Assembly: GCA_023897205.1 (NCBI GenBank)
Contig: JAHWDD010000008.1
Span: forward strand, 2,976,001-3,040,000
Direction: 5' to 3'
Length of the DNA: 64,000 nt
Origin: Exophiala sp. HKRS030
Taxonomy: Eukaryota; Ascomycota; Eurotiomycetes; Chaetothyriales; Herpotrichiellaceae
The notes under the pieces were generated by a model that made no database searches, had not been told where the DNA came from, and saw only the letters and a list, made by a program, of their open reading frames with translations. A program made the translations under genes and the position numbers. Shown one piece after another: positions 21,128-32,378 of the stretch; position 1 is the stretch's first letter, and each line of letters starts with the position of its first letter.

Positions 21128-23037
21128 TCAGCTTAGGACCACGTCCTCTGTGGCGAAAGGTACACCCTGGCTCAGGTTCTCCAGCCAGGTCGGGTCGCCG
21201 ATTCCAGCAGCCAATGGGTCTTTAGCCTTGTAAGCGTTGAGGAGATACTCACCATCCATGATTCCGTGGACGTAAGCTTCACCTTTGAACATATACATGC
21301 CCGTGGAGAGTTTCCGGAGCACGTATGGTACGTCGGAGCCCATGATGAGCCATACTTCGTTCATTTTCCACACAGCTGCGATGACAGATCCCCATATGGC
21401 CACTTGTTAGGAGCATGAGCCTCTGTGCAGTTGTCACATCCAGAATACGACTGCACATCTCGTCGTCTGGTGTCCAACTCTTGTGAAGGTGGTCTCCCAA
21501 CGGTGTTCTCAAAGAGCTGCTTTCTGGTTCGGGTATGTGCACTAGAGGACGTGGTCTGGCCATTCTATCCTCGGGTTCCAACTCACGAGGGAGATAGTCC
21601 CAGATCCGTGATCGCTGAAAGGCAAGATTCACCCGTTCGCCAGTTGGTGCATATATTCCGTCGTCACCTGCACATTGCCTGGCTAGCTCTGGCCATGAAC
21701 CGCCGGCAAGAATGTTAGGGTCTGTGATTTTCTCGCTATTGAAATTTTTCTCAATCTCTGATAAAGCATAGATTTGACCAATTCGCACTCCTTTCACAGG
21801 AATTCTGAGATCGTCGTCTACCGTAATCAGAGCCTTGCTCGAACCGGTGGCATTGTAAAGTCGGTTGGAACCGTGAAGCGTCTCTTGCGGACCGTAGTAT
21901 ACTCTACGGTTTTCCACGTAAGTGTTGTCGAAACGGTAATCTGGTACCCATGAGGGTAAAACACATGGACCAATGCTATTTGATGACCGCCCTGGAGTGA
22001 CTTGCTTCAAGGCCAGGTTGGCAAGCTCTTCATGTTGTGAAATGACTACCTTGGTGGCGTATGCGAATAGGTGTGTGATTTGCGTACTGTAGTTGATAGG
22101 AAACGTGGTTGGATCTATGTCTGTTGCAAGGCCTAGGACACCATAGATTTTATCATGGCCAATCGACGCCTTTCTTGCCATCATTGCCATCAAAAGATTC
22201 TCAAAAGTATAAAAGGCCTGACACGTAATAGGTTTCTAATTGTAACCTTCGAAAGATCGCTGAAGAACCATTAAGTTTAGACCGCGAAAAGCCTCGTCGT
22301 CGCCTTTCAGGTGCGCGAAAGGACTCAATGCATTCGAATCCCAAATGTGGATTGTCTTGCAAACAAGGGCTAGCTCGTTCCACGAAGCCTTGTAAGGTCC
22401 ACACCACAGATACACTCGTCGAGCAAGGAGAACCTCCTGTACGGTCCAAGTCCGAGAGAACCACGGTCGTGAGAGCCATTTACGAAAAGCCTTCCAGTCT
22501 GGGTGTTGTGGCGACATCATTAGGTTGGAGAATACCATGTCGTCCGAATCTATCCAGTCTTTCTTCTCAGGATATCCTTTGATGTAGGCGTAGATGTCGT
22601 TCGAAATTGTTGTAATGACATTGAAAACTTGTCGAGTCTCTGGGTCCTCGGTCCCAAGCCAAACGACGACATCGTGGGCCTGGGAATAGATCTTGCCCAT
22701 GAGACGAATCTGATGAACCTTGTCGACATCGTCCTTTTGATCGATGCTGATCTGATCTGCCCACACGTGACCCTGGTCCGTGGTGTGTTTGCATCGCTGC
22801 AGGGCTTCATAGAGGCTGCTCGTGATGTTCAAATAACCCTGCGACTTCACAAGGCAGCGTTGCTCAATCGGACCATCGCCCCAGCAATAAGATAATGCCG
22901 TGTACTTAGGGGCCCGATCAAATTCGAAGGTATTGATTTCGATTTGCAAAGGATCATCGAAGTCACCCGGTAGGATAGTCACCAGGCGAAAATGGGTTTG
23001 GAGGTAGTGGTTGATGGCGATAAGGCTCGCTATCCAT
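21128..23037 (-). pseudogene. HET-domain gene with three disruptions
   Basis: Read on the minus strand from ATG 23037, the first codons give a typical HET start (MDSEPYRHQPLPPN) and then stop. The rest of the N-terminus (FRLVTILPGDFDDP) continues one frame over, so there is a 1-nt insertion near 22990-23000 in an A/C/T-run stretch. The next frame carries YTALSYCWG, VWADQISIDQ and WTVQEVLLARRVYLWCG. It is interrupted by an in-frame TAG at 22236-22238, after which the same frame continues as AFYTFENLLMAMMARKAS and DKIYGVLGL. Near 21350-21395 the frame shifts again before EVWLIMGSDVPYVLR and GEAYVHGIMDGEYL. No intron of acceptable size repairs these breaks. The gene is almost certainly non-functional unless the assembly is wrong at three places. 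Confidence 0.85.
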
Positions 23038-23620
23038 GGCGACCGTCAGGGATGTAGATGCAGATGAAAGAAAGTCTCCCTACACCGTAACATCGCAAGG
23101 AAATCCCTCCAGACTTCTTGTCAGGAAAAGACATTCTGAGTCCTCATGTCAAGAGCTGGAACAAGTAGAGAATTCCTGATCGTGACCAGAGTCATACATG
23201 CCGATCTGTTCACTGCCTGCAATGTCGAATGCAGAGCTTTCTTCGTGGCTGAGCCTGTAGGGAAAACCAGGTGATAGCAAGGTAACGAGATGATGTGAGG
23301 CTGTGGACGCGCCACCATTTCTGCAGAGTGCCCAAGGCTTGGGCGTGGTCAGCCTCACTGACCCTCCACTTGATTGAGCTCATTTGCCCGGGGTGTCGGC
23401 TCGTATTATGCAAGATGGACAAAAGTGACTGAGACGGAATGCATCGCATCTCAGAGAAGAGAACTTTGAAGGGGAGGAACGAGATGTTCTTGGCTAAAGA
23501 TTTTCGGATCTACAGGCACAAAGATGGAGAAAACGCTCCTGCAACACGCCCAACACCTCCCAACACCGAAAAGGAAGGCCCATTATACCTACTCAGACAT
23601 ACCGTATCGACATCAATATC
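23038..23620. other. Spacer downstream of the thioesterase and upstream of the HET pseudogene
   Basis: Only short overlapping ORFs; nothing recognisable. Confidence 0.4.
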
Positions 23621-24919
23621 CTACAATTCCACCTTCCACTCCTGCTCCTGATCGTCCTCGATGGCATCCTCGAATTTCTTTCCAGCAGGACCAAAGTACT
23701 TGCCGAACAGCCTCTTCAGATCTTTGTCCGCCAACTGCATATGCTCTCCTTGGACAGTGACGAACTCCAAGGCACCCTTTTTGTCAAGTTGCTTCAAGCC
23801 GATCCAATCTTCCTTGTAGATCGGACGTTCTCGCAGTGGCGTGACAGCGGCCGAAGTGAAATTGACCTCTGCAAACCATCCACTCTCCTTTGGAATAACA
23901 GTCTTGTCATCGTCGAAAACAACCAACACGAATTTCTCCAACTGTGCCAGATTTTCACCATACGTGACATTCTTGAGGGCCCGCTCATTGTTGATGTCGG
24001 CCAGGAAGTTCGAGTGTTGCAGATAATTGTCATAATCATTGGTATCCCGATAGTATTGTGCAGGCACAAGTCTCGATTGTACAAAATCCGACCAGACAGT
24101 ACTGCTCTTCAGAAGAGCGTTGGCACCCTGACAGATCCAATCGGTTGTACTGGCACATTTCTGAAACTCGGCAATCCCGTTATGTTGGCTACCGAATGTG
24201 ATGAGAGATCGAACTTTGGGTGCCCAGCTACCACAACGTTGAATGTACCCACGGAGGAACTGCCCGCCCTGGCTGAAGCCTACAGCATCGATAGCGGGTG
24301 CAGTGCTCAAAATACGATCAGCACTGAGTGCGTGACAGACTCGGTCGAGCTGTTCGGTGACATTGCCGAAGAACGAAGCCTGTCGGTCCGCGGAGCCACC
24401 TGTACCCACGACGGAGATGATATATGTATATGTTCCAGGATGGATCTCACCGATCAAGTCGGCTACATCCTTGAGACCGTCGGCATCAGCCGAGTCACCG
24501 AGACCATGCCAGATCACCACTGGAAGAGGATCGTCGTCATCATTATCGCCGCCGTCAGTTTGTGGCGGTGAGACGACTTTAGGAGACAGTTTTGTAATTT
24601 TAATCCACGAATCTTGAACGTCCTCCTCGATGATATCAGGATAAGCTGCATATTTGGGGATCAAATAGTCTTTCTCCACATTGAACCCTTTATCGTTTGC
24701 CGGCTTTGCACACTTGGGCGTCAACTGCCAGGGTTCAAACTCGTTGCCGCCCTGCGGCGAAGGACGCAATGCATGCTTCGGACCGAGTCGAGGGTCTTCA
24801 TTTGATGGTTCGTAGGGTATCTGCAAGCCTTCTTGAAAGACCTGAGCTTCTGGGAAGATGACAAAGGAATGGATGGCGGCAGGGAGAGCGAGGAGCAGTG
24901 ATAACCGAGCGGACCGCAT
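23621..24919 (-). CDS. PPT1: Palmitoyl-protein thioesterase
   Basis: PPT1 removes palmitate from cysteine residues of proteins in the lysosome or vacuole. The 432-aa protein begins at ATG 24919 with a signal peptide (MRSARLSLLLALPAAIHS). The open frame extends upstream to 25129 but lacks a signal there and is likely 5' UTR. The alpha/beta-hydrolase core starts at PLPVVIWHGLGD (131-142). The nucleophile elbow GFSQG is at 214-218 with Ser216, followed by GQFLRGYIQRC. Candidate acid and base are an Asp in the DDD run at 336-338 and His393 (GEHMQL). The roughly 110 residues between signal and catalytic core, with an Asp-rich stretch (GGDNDDDD), are longer than in animal PPT1. No intron is present. 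Confidence 0.9.
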   Translation of the reverse strand: MRSARLSLLLALPAAIHSFVIFPEAQVFQEGLQIPYEPSNEDPRLGPKHALRPSPQGGNEFEPWQLTPKCAKPANDKGFNVEKDYLIPKYAAYPDIIEEDVQDSWIKITKLSPKVVSPPQTDGGDNDDDDPLPVVIWHGLGDSADADGLKDVADLIGEIHPGTYTYIISVVGTGGSADRQASFFGNVTEQLDRVCHALSADRILSTAPAIDAVGFSQGGQFLRGYIQRCGSWAPKVRSLITFGSQHNGIAEFQKCASTTDWICQGANALLKSSTVWSDFVQSRLVPAQYYRDTNDYDNYLQHSNFLADINNERALKNVTYGENLAQLEKFVLVVFDDDKTVIPKESGWFAEVNFTSAAVTPLRERPIYKEDWIGLKQLDKKGALEFVTVQGEHMQLADKDLKRLFGKYFGPAGKKFEDAIEDDQEQEWKVEL

Positions 24920-25542
24920 CGTTGATGAAGAAAAGGTCTTAGTTAGATCATACAAGTCCGGTGTTTGCAGGGAACCGATATATTGTTGGTCGGTGTTGGC
25001 CTCGATGTCGCGGTGACACGTTGGTCGTCGACTAGGACTGAATGCTTGATGAAATTGGAATGGCTGGTGCCTGACGAGTTCAATGCTCAAGGTATTCGGA
25101 GAGGTGGAGTGTGTCACCACCAGTGGCACAATTCGAGAACGGAGTTGCGAGCTGCCCGAGCTTCTCCAGAAGTCTGCAGCGGGTGTGGCAGGAATCTAAC
25201 CTTTTATGGACCAGCAGTCTTGGCATTCTGCCTCACCACACTTACCACGTCCTCAACAGTTATATGCTACCTAATGCACCTAGATGGGCGTGCTGGGATG
25301 GATTACAGCATGGAGGACTCGTGTATAGGACGAATAACATATCATATTGTGTACAAGCAAACGCCCCTAGGAATTGTTGCATCTAGGTTCCCATTCCTTG
25401 ACAGAAACGCCATGCCAAAGGAAAATGGGTATCATCAAAGTAAAGTGGCCTCCCCAGTACAGAACTTTTTCCCAGGCCATGATTCCAACGCCTTGGTCAT
25501 CCAGGGTGCGGAGAGCGCAACATCCTGCGTATATCATGAAAA
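24920..25542. other. Upstream region of the thioesterase gene
   Basis: Contains the thioesterase 5' UTR and promoter. A plus-strand ORF at 24965-25606 (213 codons) overlaps it and runs into the next gene antisense; it has no domain and was not called. Confidence 0.4.
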
Positions 25543-26289
25543 TCATCCCAGTAAACCTAGCCCATCCTCTTCAGACACCAAGACTCGAGACTTTTTCAAA
25601 TCTTGAGTCCATTTCCTTGTCACGTGAAGCCACATTTGTCGCTCTTCTGTTCTTTTCTCCTCAATGAAATCCTGCAAAGTTGGCTTGGTTTGCCAATCTT
25701 CCCATACCCTCCCATTTCGAACCAGCATGTCAGTTGTCAGGTGTGGAAATTGAGTCTTTGCAGATCGTATAGCTTCATCATCAGATCGTTGACGACACTC
25801 CTCAAGTTGGCAGGGAGGACAGGAATGGTGCTGATGAGGTAGGTAACCTGGTAGATTCATGTAGTGAGGGGTTGGGTAGTGTGAAGATGATTGACAGGCG
25901 AAAGAGAAAGCCTTCTGAGAATTGGACTGTGTTCGAGTGAACTTGGAACCAAAGTCTCCACATTCGGCAGGTTGTCGTGCTACTCCTGGCAAAGGTGCCA
26001 TGGCTCTTGACTCGACTCGGGAGATAGGTGAGGATGGAGGTGTGATGGTTGACCCGCCCGAGGAGTTGGAATCTAAACTTCCAGTCGACGAGCAAGAGCC
26101 ACCACGGGAGGACAAGGGTCGTATAGAAGAGCTCGAGAGTCTGTTCTGGCAATTGTAGCATTTGTACGGTTGTTGAGGGAGCTTGACTCCAGTAGTCTTC
26201 AATAGGGCGCATGGTCCCAAGTTGCAGAGTTCAAATCCCATGAGGATGCCATGGCCGCAGCAGAATCGCAAGACGTGAGCCTTACACAT
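25543..26289 (-). CDS. Hypothetical protein with N-terminal Cys/His-rich segment
   Basis: A single exon of 248 aa from ATG 26289. The first 50 residues hold a dense set of potential metal ligands (CKAHVLRFCCGHG, CNLGPC and KCYNCQ), spaced like a small zinc-binding module. A long Ser/Gly/Pro-rich disordered middle follows. A second Cys pair occurs in HHSCPPCQLEEC. The C-terminal 70 residues are charged and probably helical (VWEDWQTKPTLQDFIEEKRTEE). I do not recognise the family and infer no function. The reading frame is long and well composed, and no competing ORF on the other strand is convincing. Confidence 0.65.
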   Translation of the reverse strand: MCKAHVLRFCCGHGILMGFELCNLGPCALLKTTGVKLPQQPYKCYNCQNRLSSSSIRPLSSRGGSCSSTGSLDSNSSGGSTITPPSSPISRVESRAMAPLPGVARQPAECGDFGSKFTRTQSNSQKAFSFACQSSSHYPTPHYMNLPGYLPHQHHSCPPCQLEECRQRSDDEAIRSAKTQFPHLTTDMLVRNGRVWEDWQTKPTLQDFIEEKRTEERQMWLHVTRKWTQDLKKSRVLVSEEDGLGLLG

Positions 26290-29200
26290 CTTGTCTGTAT
26301 AGTGATGGTATTCTTGTTTTCGGCTTGTGTGAATCGACGATGGATCTGGAGAGCCAAGTGTTTAGAGTGGAGAGTGGAGAGTGGAGAGTATTTTACGAAT
26401 AGTAGGACTTGTATCAACGTGAGTCAAGCGATGAAGGACTCAAGATCATTGAGACATTCTCGATTATGGGAGAGGTGAAACGTTGATGCTCATGACCTGA
26501 TCACTAGGTGGAAGAGTATGACAATGGTCAAGTGTTTGGAGTATTTGGGTTGTAGGTCCGAAATAAGGCGAGAATGATAGTCTGTCTGACCAAAAGACCA
26601 AGGTTGAAGCCCTGTCGGACAGTGAGGATCGTCTGAGCAGTGCTAAGTCGTCACCTTGGGTTGCGGGATGTGTAGGGCAGTTGGTCCAGGGTCCAAGAGC
26701 GAAGCGAAGCGAGGTTCAGTGCGTCATCGAAATGTTCGAAACCAGGACGGACTCTGGCTTCATGCGGAGTCAGGACCTGGAGACTACCTAGGTAGTTTGT
26801 CGTCGGATGTTCCGTTTGTAGACAGGACGACTATAAGAAGACAGTCCGCAGGTGGTCCGTTGGGTGACAATGGCGAGGGTTGAAAGAGGGGCAGTCGTCA
26901 GGAATTAATAGGAAGAAGCCGAATGAATGAAACGAATGGTAGGCCAATTGCAGACAAGGAAAACTCTGATCAGAGACGGACAAGGACGGAGCGGCAGGTG
27001 TGATGCGACTCCCACAAGGCCAATGTAAGAATGGAAAAGGAAATAATGAATTCAAGACGCGTGAGAAAGGGAATGGAATGGGAATACTCAACCACACAAG
27101 AGAGGACAGGGCAAATCAAGACGGATTTGAGAGTCAGGTTAGTTCGTAGTGAGTAGGATCATGGATGTGGCACACAAGAAAAGCAAATCAGTTCGGGTAG
27201 CGTTTCAGTGTTGCAACTTGCAGGTTACGGCAGGTGTTGACTAGCTGCTAGATAGGTGACTAGGTTGTTAGCGAAGCGACGAAATTTGATCGGGGCTTGG
27301 GGCTCGGGGCAAGGGTGGGCAGTGGGTGCAGCGGGCAGTACGCAGGGATAGGCATGAACAGGCATGATCAGGCATGATCAGGCATGGATAGGGTTTGCCA
27401 CGAGGTCCACGAGGTCTGATGCTTTAGTGAGGCTAATGGAACTATTTCAAAGCCCTAATTGGCCAACTAGCTACATCGGGAGTTACTTAGGTGGTTAGAT
27501 TGACGGTAATTAGGTCATACCTGGAGGGGTAACTGTGCGGGCAGGGTTACACAACAAACTAACAATACAATGCTCGGTCCACCGCCTGTAAGTGCCGTCC
27601 AATGGCCCTTGAAACCCCCAATGCCCTCCCACCTTTCACCGAATTCCAGGTGCCTGTGTACGGAACAATCAGCCTGCATGTAACGGACAATTGTACCTGG
27701 AGAGCCAAAGTGGGATGACTTTATCCGCCATGCCCGCCGAATCCCGCGCTATCTTAAGCACTTGAAGGTTATTATTGCCGGTGTGGCTCGCTGCTCCAGA
27801 CCCTCGGCCCTCAGCCCCTCCATTTGACGTCCTTCCACTGGCTTCTTATCTACCCTTGCACCACACATTGCTGCGCTGCGAGGTTTATTTCCCTCATTGT
27901 TTGATAGTGCGTTCATTTAACCATGCACAACAATGTCAAACTTTAGATAGTTTCGTGTGTACGTGCGGAACAATTGTTGAGAAGGACTCGGCCAGCCCTT
28001 TTACGTGGTCTGAACCATGCCAGCGGATCCTTACTCCTGCTCAGTAGTATAACTCACCCAGTGCTGCAAGACCTAAACACGTAGGCGCCAGCCATTCTAT
28101 TCTACTCCGTATTCTCAACCATCTTCTGATCCACTGCTCAGCACATTGCAACATCAACTGCGAATGCAAAGTCGCGGAGCAAAGGGCAGCCTAAACAGGA
28201 AAATCCCCGTGTCAAAACTCGACAGTGGACGAAAAAGTTGAAACTGGGTGTTCGGGACCCGCCCGAGTCGCCGACTTTTCCCTCACGATCCACCAAACTA
28301 CTGTTCTTAAAGCCAAGTAAATCCACGAAATTACGATATGACGGGTGAGTTCTTAAGCCGTAAGCGTAAGCGGGCTGAAGTAGCGGCAACATGCGTGAAC
28401 AGGTTAGAAGCTGGAGGCTAGCGGCCTTAGTCGGGGGAGCAGGTCAAACGGTAACCAATTGCCGAAGTCAACCCTGGCCTGAGAAGCCCCCGCCTATCGA
28501 CCGTTCGATCCGCCTAATGCGAGTCTCTTACCATTTCTTGTTCCAGATTAGTTGGGCACCTTGGAAGTCTTTGGCTCTACTTATGTCATTTGGGCCCTCT
28601 ACCATCTCCGTACTGCGTAGTTAAGTTAGGCGTGCCTACAGTACAACCCCCCTCGGCGCCTCCCCCTTCTGGCTCCTCGGAATCTGCAGGCTTGCCAATC
28701 GTCACCATCCCTGCGCCAGTGCTTCCCTTAGGCACCCGTGGGTACACACCTACCTAACCTTACGTGCCTAACTCGATTTCGACTTCCCTCGGTTTTCCAG
28801 AAACAAAGAAGAAAAACGCCTCCGTTCATCCACCACCATGTCGCAATTTCAAACACAAAACCATCAGAAGCCATGACTCGCTCTAACTATGTACCTAGGT
28901 AGTATTCCCTACATGTATGTAATTACAATAGCCCCAAGTTCTCTCAAAACTCTATCCCGACACACTCAACCGAAAGTCCATGGCTAAGTCCTCATGATTG
29001 TCATTCTTGTCTGACTATACACACACAGAAAAACCCACGGGACTCGGCAACTCGGGACAGATCTCAAGTCTCCAACACAATTTAGCCGCCACCAGCAGTC
29101 CGCACAGAACACAACCCCAGGTTTTCTTTGCGTCCCTTCCTTGGCTGGGCCCAAACACCCATACATCATTCATACATGCTTAGGTATGTACGCCCAGGCT

Positions 29201-30629
29201 TTTTTTCTTCCCCACGGTCTGGCTGTCTGGCTGTCTGCAGAGAATTCAGAGATCATCAGTTCTTTTACATAATTAGCCTTTTAGCCCAGCCCGAGGAGCC
29301 CTAGTTAGTTCTCCCATGTCCCCGCCGCAGAATGACGTTTTTCCTTGGTATACTCCGTGCACACTACTGTAAATCACTAACTGCTACGGAGTAAGCACGC
29401 AGGTAGGTATGTAGTTAGATGGAGGGTTTGGCACTATCTGTCTGTGATGTTTTTGTGTTCGATAGTTCGAAGGGCGCTTGTTTTCGCCCACCTTGATCCT
29501 TGTTCGTAAGAGGAGTTCGATACCTAGGGATAGGCTTCGCGTCATGGGGGGAATAACTTTCCTGATCAAGAACTTTTGTTGCAAGTTAGTTAGTTAGTCA
29601 CACGCCCAATACCACTACTTGTATCTACTCCGTATAGTACTCCGTACGGCGTCGAATACCCGTGTGAAGAACCAAAGGATGAATCTACTCCGTACGTCAC
29701 TGACCAGTGATCACTAACTACTAACTACTACCGACTAACTCGCTCCAGTGTGCGCAGGAGTCAACTACGTGCTACCTTAGTTAGTTGGCTTGACTACCTA
29801 GGTACATAGTTAGTACGTAGTTGGTGGTTCGGGCGATCGCAAACTCTCAGCTGCAGGCCCCTGCCACTTTGCAACAGGCAAACAGTCACTATCATCCCTC
29901 GTCGTCGTCTGCATCGTTGAGGACGTGCTACTCCGTAAGTCCGCGATAAACGCTGATCTCCTCCTGCTTGCCACATGTCATCTCACATCCGTGTCCTTCG
30001 TAGTAGCCTCGATGAATGCTGGAGTGGAGCAGTTCTTTGCGATCGTGGTCCTACTCCATACCCAAGGGTCTGTAGATTGCTGTCTCTCAATAAATCATCA
30101 GATTCCTCGCCACCCTCCTCGCTTCAACCTTCGTATGCCAACTAATGACGAACTCGCTGCCGACGACTACCCTTCCCTGTTGCCCCTTAGTCTCGATCCG
30201 CTCTCAAGCGTAACTGACTAGCATCACAATCGAGAACTCCGCACGAATCATCGTATTGATAAGCATACTCTCACTCTACAATTCAATACAAAGTCTGTCA
30301 ACCAACAGCACCGTCGACCACTATCTACCATCATCCACATTTGAACGAGCCAACCTTGTCGTCGAGTCTGCGGTTTCATTCCAAGCCTTGACGAATCCCA
30401 ACTCTCCCGTAAGGTCTTGACCATTTGCACGGGTATCCTAGGTCCTTTGCAGTTTCAGAGGAACTCATCCAGCGTCGTCTAATCTCCCACTTTGTCAATT
30501 ATGACGCCGATTGCAAACAACCTACCCCATTCTACCATCTTAGCTGATCACCTGACTCCTTAACAAGCACTTGTGCTTCGTCAAACATCTCGTGGACCGT
30601 GATTCGCCACGTCTGCCCCAGACGGCGCC
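26290..30629. other. 4.3-kb gene-poor region rich in short palindromes
   Basis: No ORF above 100 codons and no splice-joined gene was found on either strand. Perfect TACCTAGGTA palindromes lie at 26785, 28892 and 29795. TACTCCGTA/TACGGAGTA words occur at 28103, 29385, 29626, 29638, 29686 and 29929. A four-copy 10-bp tandem repeat is at 27351-27390. Part of the region may be promoter, UTR or non-coding RNA sequence. Confidence 0.5.
27351..27390. repeat. 10-bp tandem repeat, four copies
   Basis: Four consecutive units of GGCATGATCA, the two inner copies exact and the outer ones with one or two changes. Confidence 0.9.
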
Positions 30630-31981
30630 TCATGCAGGACCAACATCAGAGCTTGTATTGAAGTACATAGTGATACTCTGGATCTTGAAAATGTTGTCCG
30701 CTACTCCCTTCGGAGGTCCTTTCGACCAGCCTGCTTTGGTCAGTATATCTGCCAGTCCCTCAAGTTTCCAAAATCGGTACATACCTTTGTCACCATTGGC
30801 CCAGTTGTTCCAAATCCACGGTCCCGGCTTGCTGGGGATGTTGTCAAAATATCTCTTCTGCTCAAAACCATCAACGTAGAATATCGTGAATTCTGGCGTC
30901 CAATCGATACGATATTCGTGAACTTGTGTGGTACAGTCAAAAGGAGCAAGTCCTGTTTGTGATGTTGGGTCATGGTCCCCAGGATTGGAGGGATCTATAG
31001 GTTGGTTGGTGTACCATATCGGTATCGGCTCGCTTGGTCCATTGTTTGAAAGTGAGGTAGGGTCGGTCAAGTACTCAATGTCCATTTCTTGAGTATCGCT
31101 TTTGTAGAAAAACATTCCTGGACCAGTCAGCTTGATAGTCCAACAAAGGATGACTGTACCTCACCATGGCATGTTCCCGGAACTTTGCTGAATATGGCAC
31201 GAGTGCGGACACTTGCGCTGGCAATGTTGGACTCGGTGGTGACGATCTCCGCGCAGCTAATGGCTTTGTCTATCGTGCGACTAGGCCGCTGACCACCAGG
31301 TACCGTGAGATTCAAAAAACCGTCGCTCAGCTGTACATTGGCAGGGTCGAATCGATGATTGAAGAGGACACCACTTTGCGGCCCCTCATCGCCCATCCTG
31401 TTTTGTACGATATATTCACTTGCATACAGACCTTCAGGTAAGGTGTCTCCGGAGAACGTGTACACTGCTTTGTGGAGAAATTTCCCCACATCTGGCACAA
31501 CCCAGGCGTTGCCAACCTTCTCAACGTCATCTGCCCCGTTCACATTGCCTTCGTCGGGGCTGGAAACAGCCTTGAGTGAAAGATTCGAGGGAGGAATCTG
31601 AGACCCGCGACTTCGTTGATACGTAGCTGTTGGTACAGCTGGACTGTCGAGGTGGGTTCGGCCGCTAGGAAGCGAGTCAACCTCCATTCGTCCATGTGGA
31701 GATTGGTAGGACCGCGTTGAGCAAGAGTGTGATGGAAGAGAAGAAATAAGGTAATTATGAGATACAACTGTATGGACACATATCCAACGCGGGACCGACG
31801 GTGAGAAATGACTGGGCACAAGGTGAATATAAGAATATTTGACAGGGAGAGTTGATGTCAGTCGTCTTTTCAAGAGCTTACCAGATGTTGATGGTGAGGA
31901 ACTCTCGTCTTGGTTATTTGGTGCGAAACATCCAACGACTTTGTCTTCCCAAACCTTTTTGATACGGGCTCTTAAAGACAT
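30630..31981 (-). CDS. Glycoside hydrolase family 16 beta-glucanase-like protein
   Basis: GH16 enzymes cleave or rearrange beta-1,3/1,4-glucans. The likely exons are 31981-31882, 31767-31165, 31117-30785 and 30730-30630, giving 378 aa with consistent phases. The introns at 31118-31164 (GTGAGG...CCAG, CTGAC branch) and 30731-30784 (GTATGT...GCAG) are strong. The first intron is uncertain. The catalytic signature EMDIEYL (two Glu flanking Asp) is clear. VHEYRIDWTPEFTIFYVDG and WNNWANGDKGWSKGPP are classic GH16 blocks. No signal peptide is visible at the first ATG. If the first intron instead ends at 31812, a hydrophobic segment (YLIITLFLLFHHTLA) is exposed in another frame, which would need one more intron to rejoin. 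Confidence 0.8.
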
Positions 31982-32378
31982 GGTTTTCCGAGTAACGAAG
32001 GCGATAGAGGCGAGGTAGGTCGGGATGATCGTGTCTGTGATCTGTTAGCCCAGACTTGACGTCTACTTCACAAGGTCGATCGGGTACGGGCTCGCCTTAC
32101 AAAGTTCCAAGGTACGTAGTAATTATTGATACGAATGTGAATGTTGGCCTGTTCAGTGTCTGGCACAGAAAGGAGATAATTTGACGCCGTACACCATGGC
32201 AGCATCAGAAAAGAAAAATTTGGCAGGCCCTTTTCCCAGAAGACTTGGGATATCGATCGCTCTTGCCGGGGAATTGGAACAGGCAGGAGCTGGTGTGATG
32301 TTGTGATTGGCTGCAAGTCGCGAGGCTCGCGAATCAAAGTTTTTGTCGCGTCTCTGCTCGTCCTTTGTGATCTGCATG

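Noticed and set aside
22210..22245. Possible 29-nt intron removing the TAG in the HET pseudogene
   Set aside because: It is too short for the introns seen here and its length is not a multiple of three, so it would break the frame that continues correctly after the TAG.
24965..25606. 213-codon plus-strand ORF
   Set aside because: It overlaps the 5' UTR of the thioesterase gene and the antisense of the next gene and shows no domain or coding-like composition.
26200..26260. tRNA-like GTTCAAATCC word
   Set aside because: It is the complement of codons in the Cys-rich gene; no cloverleaf can be drawn around it. No other tRNA or rRNA gene was seen.
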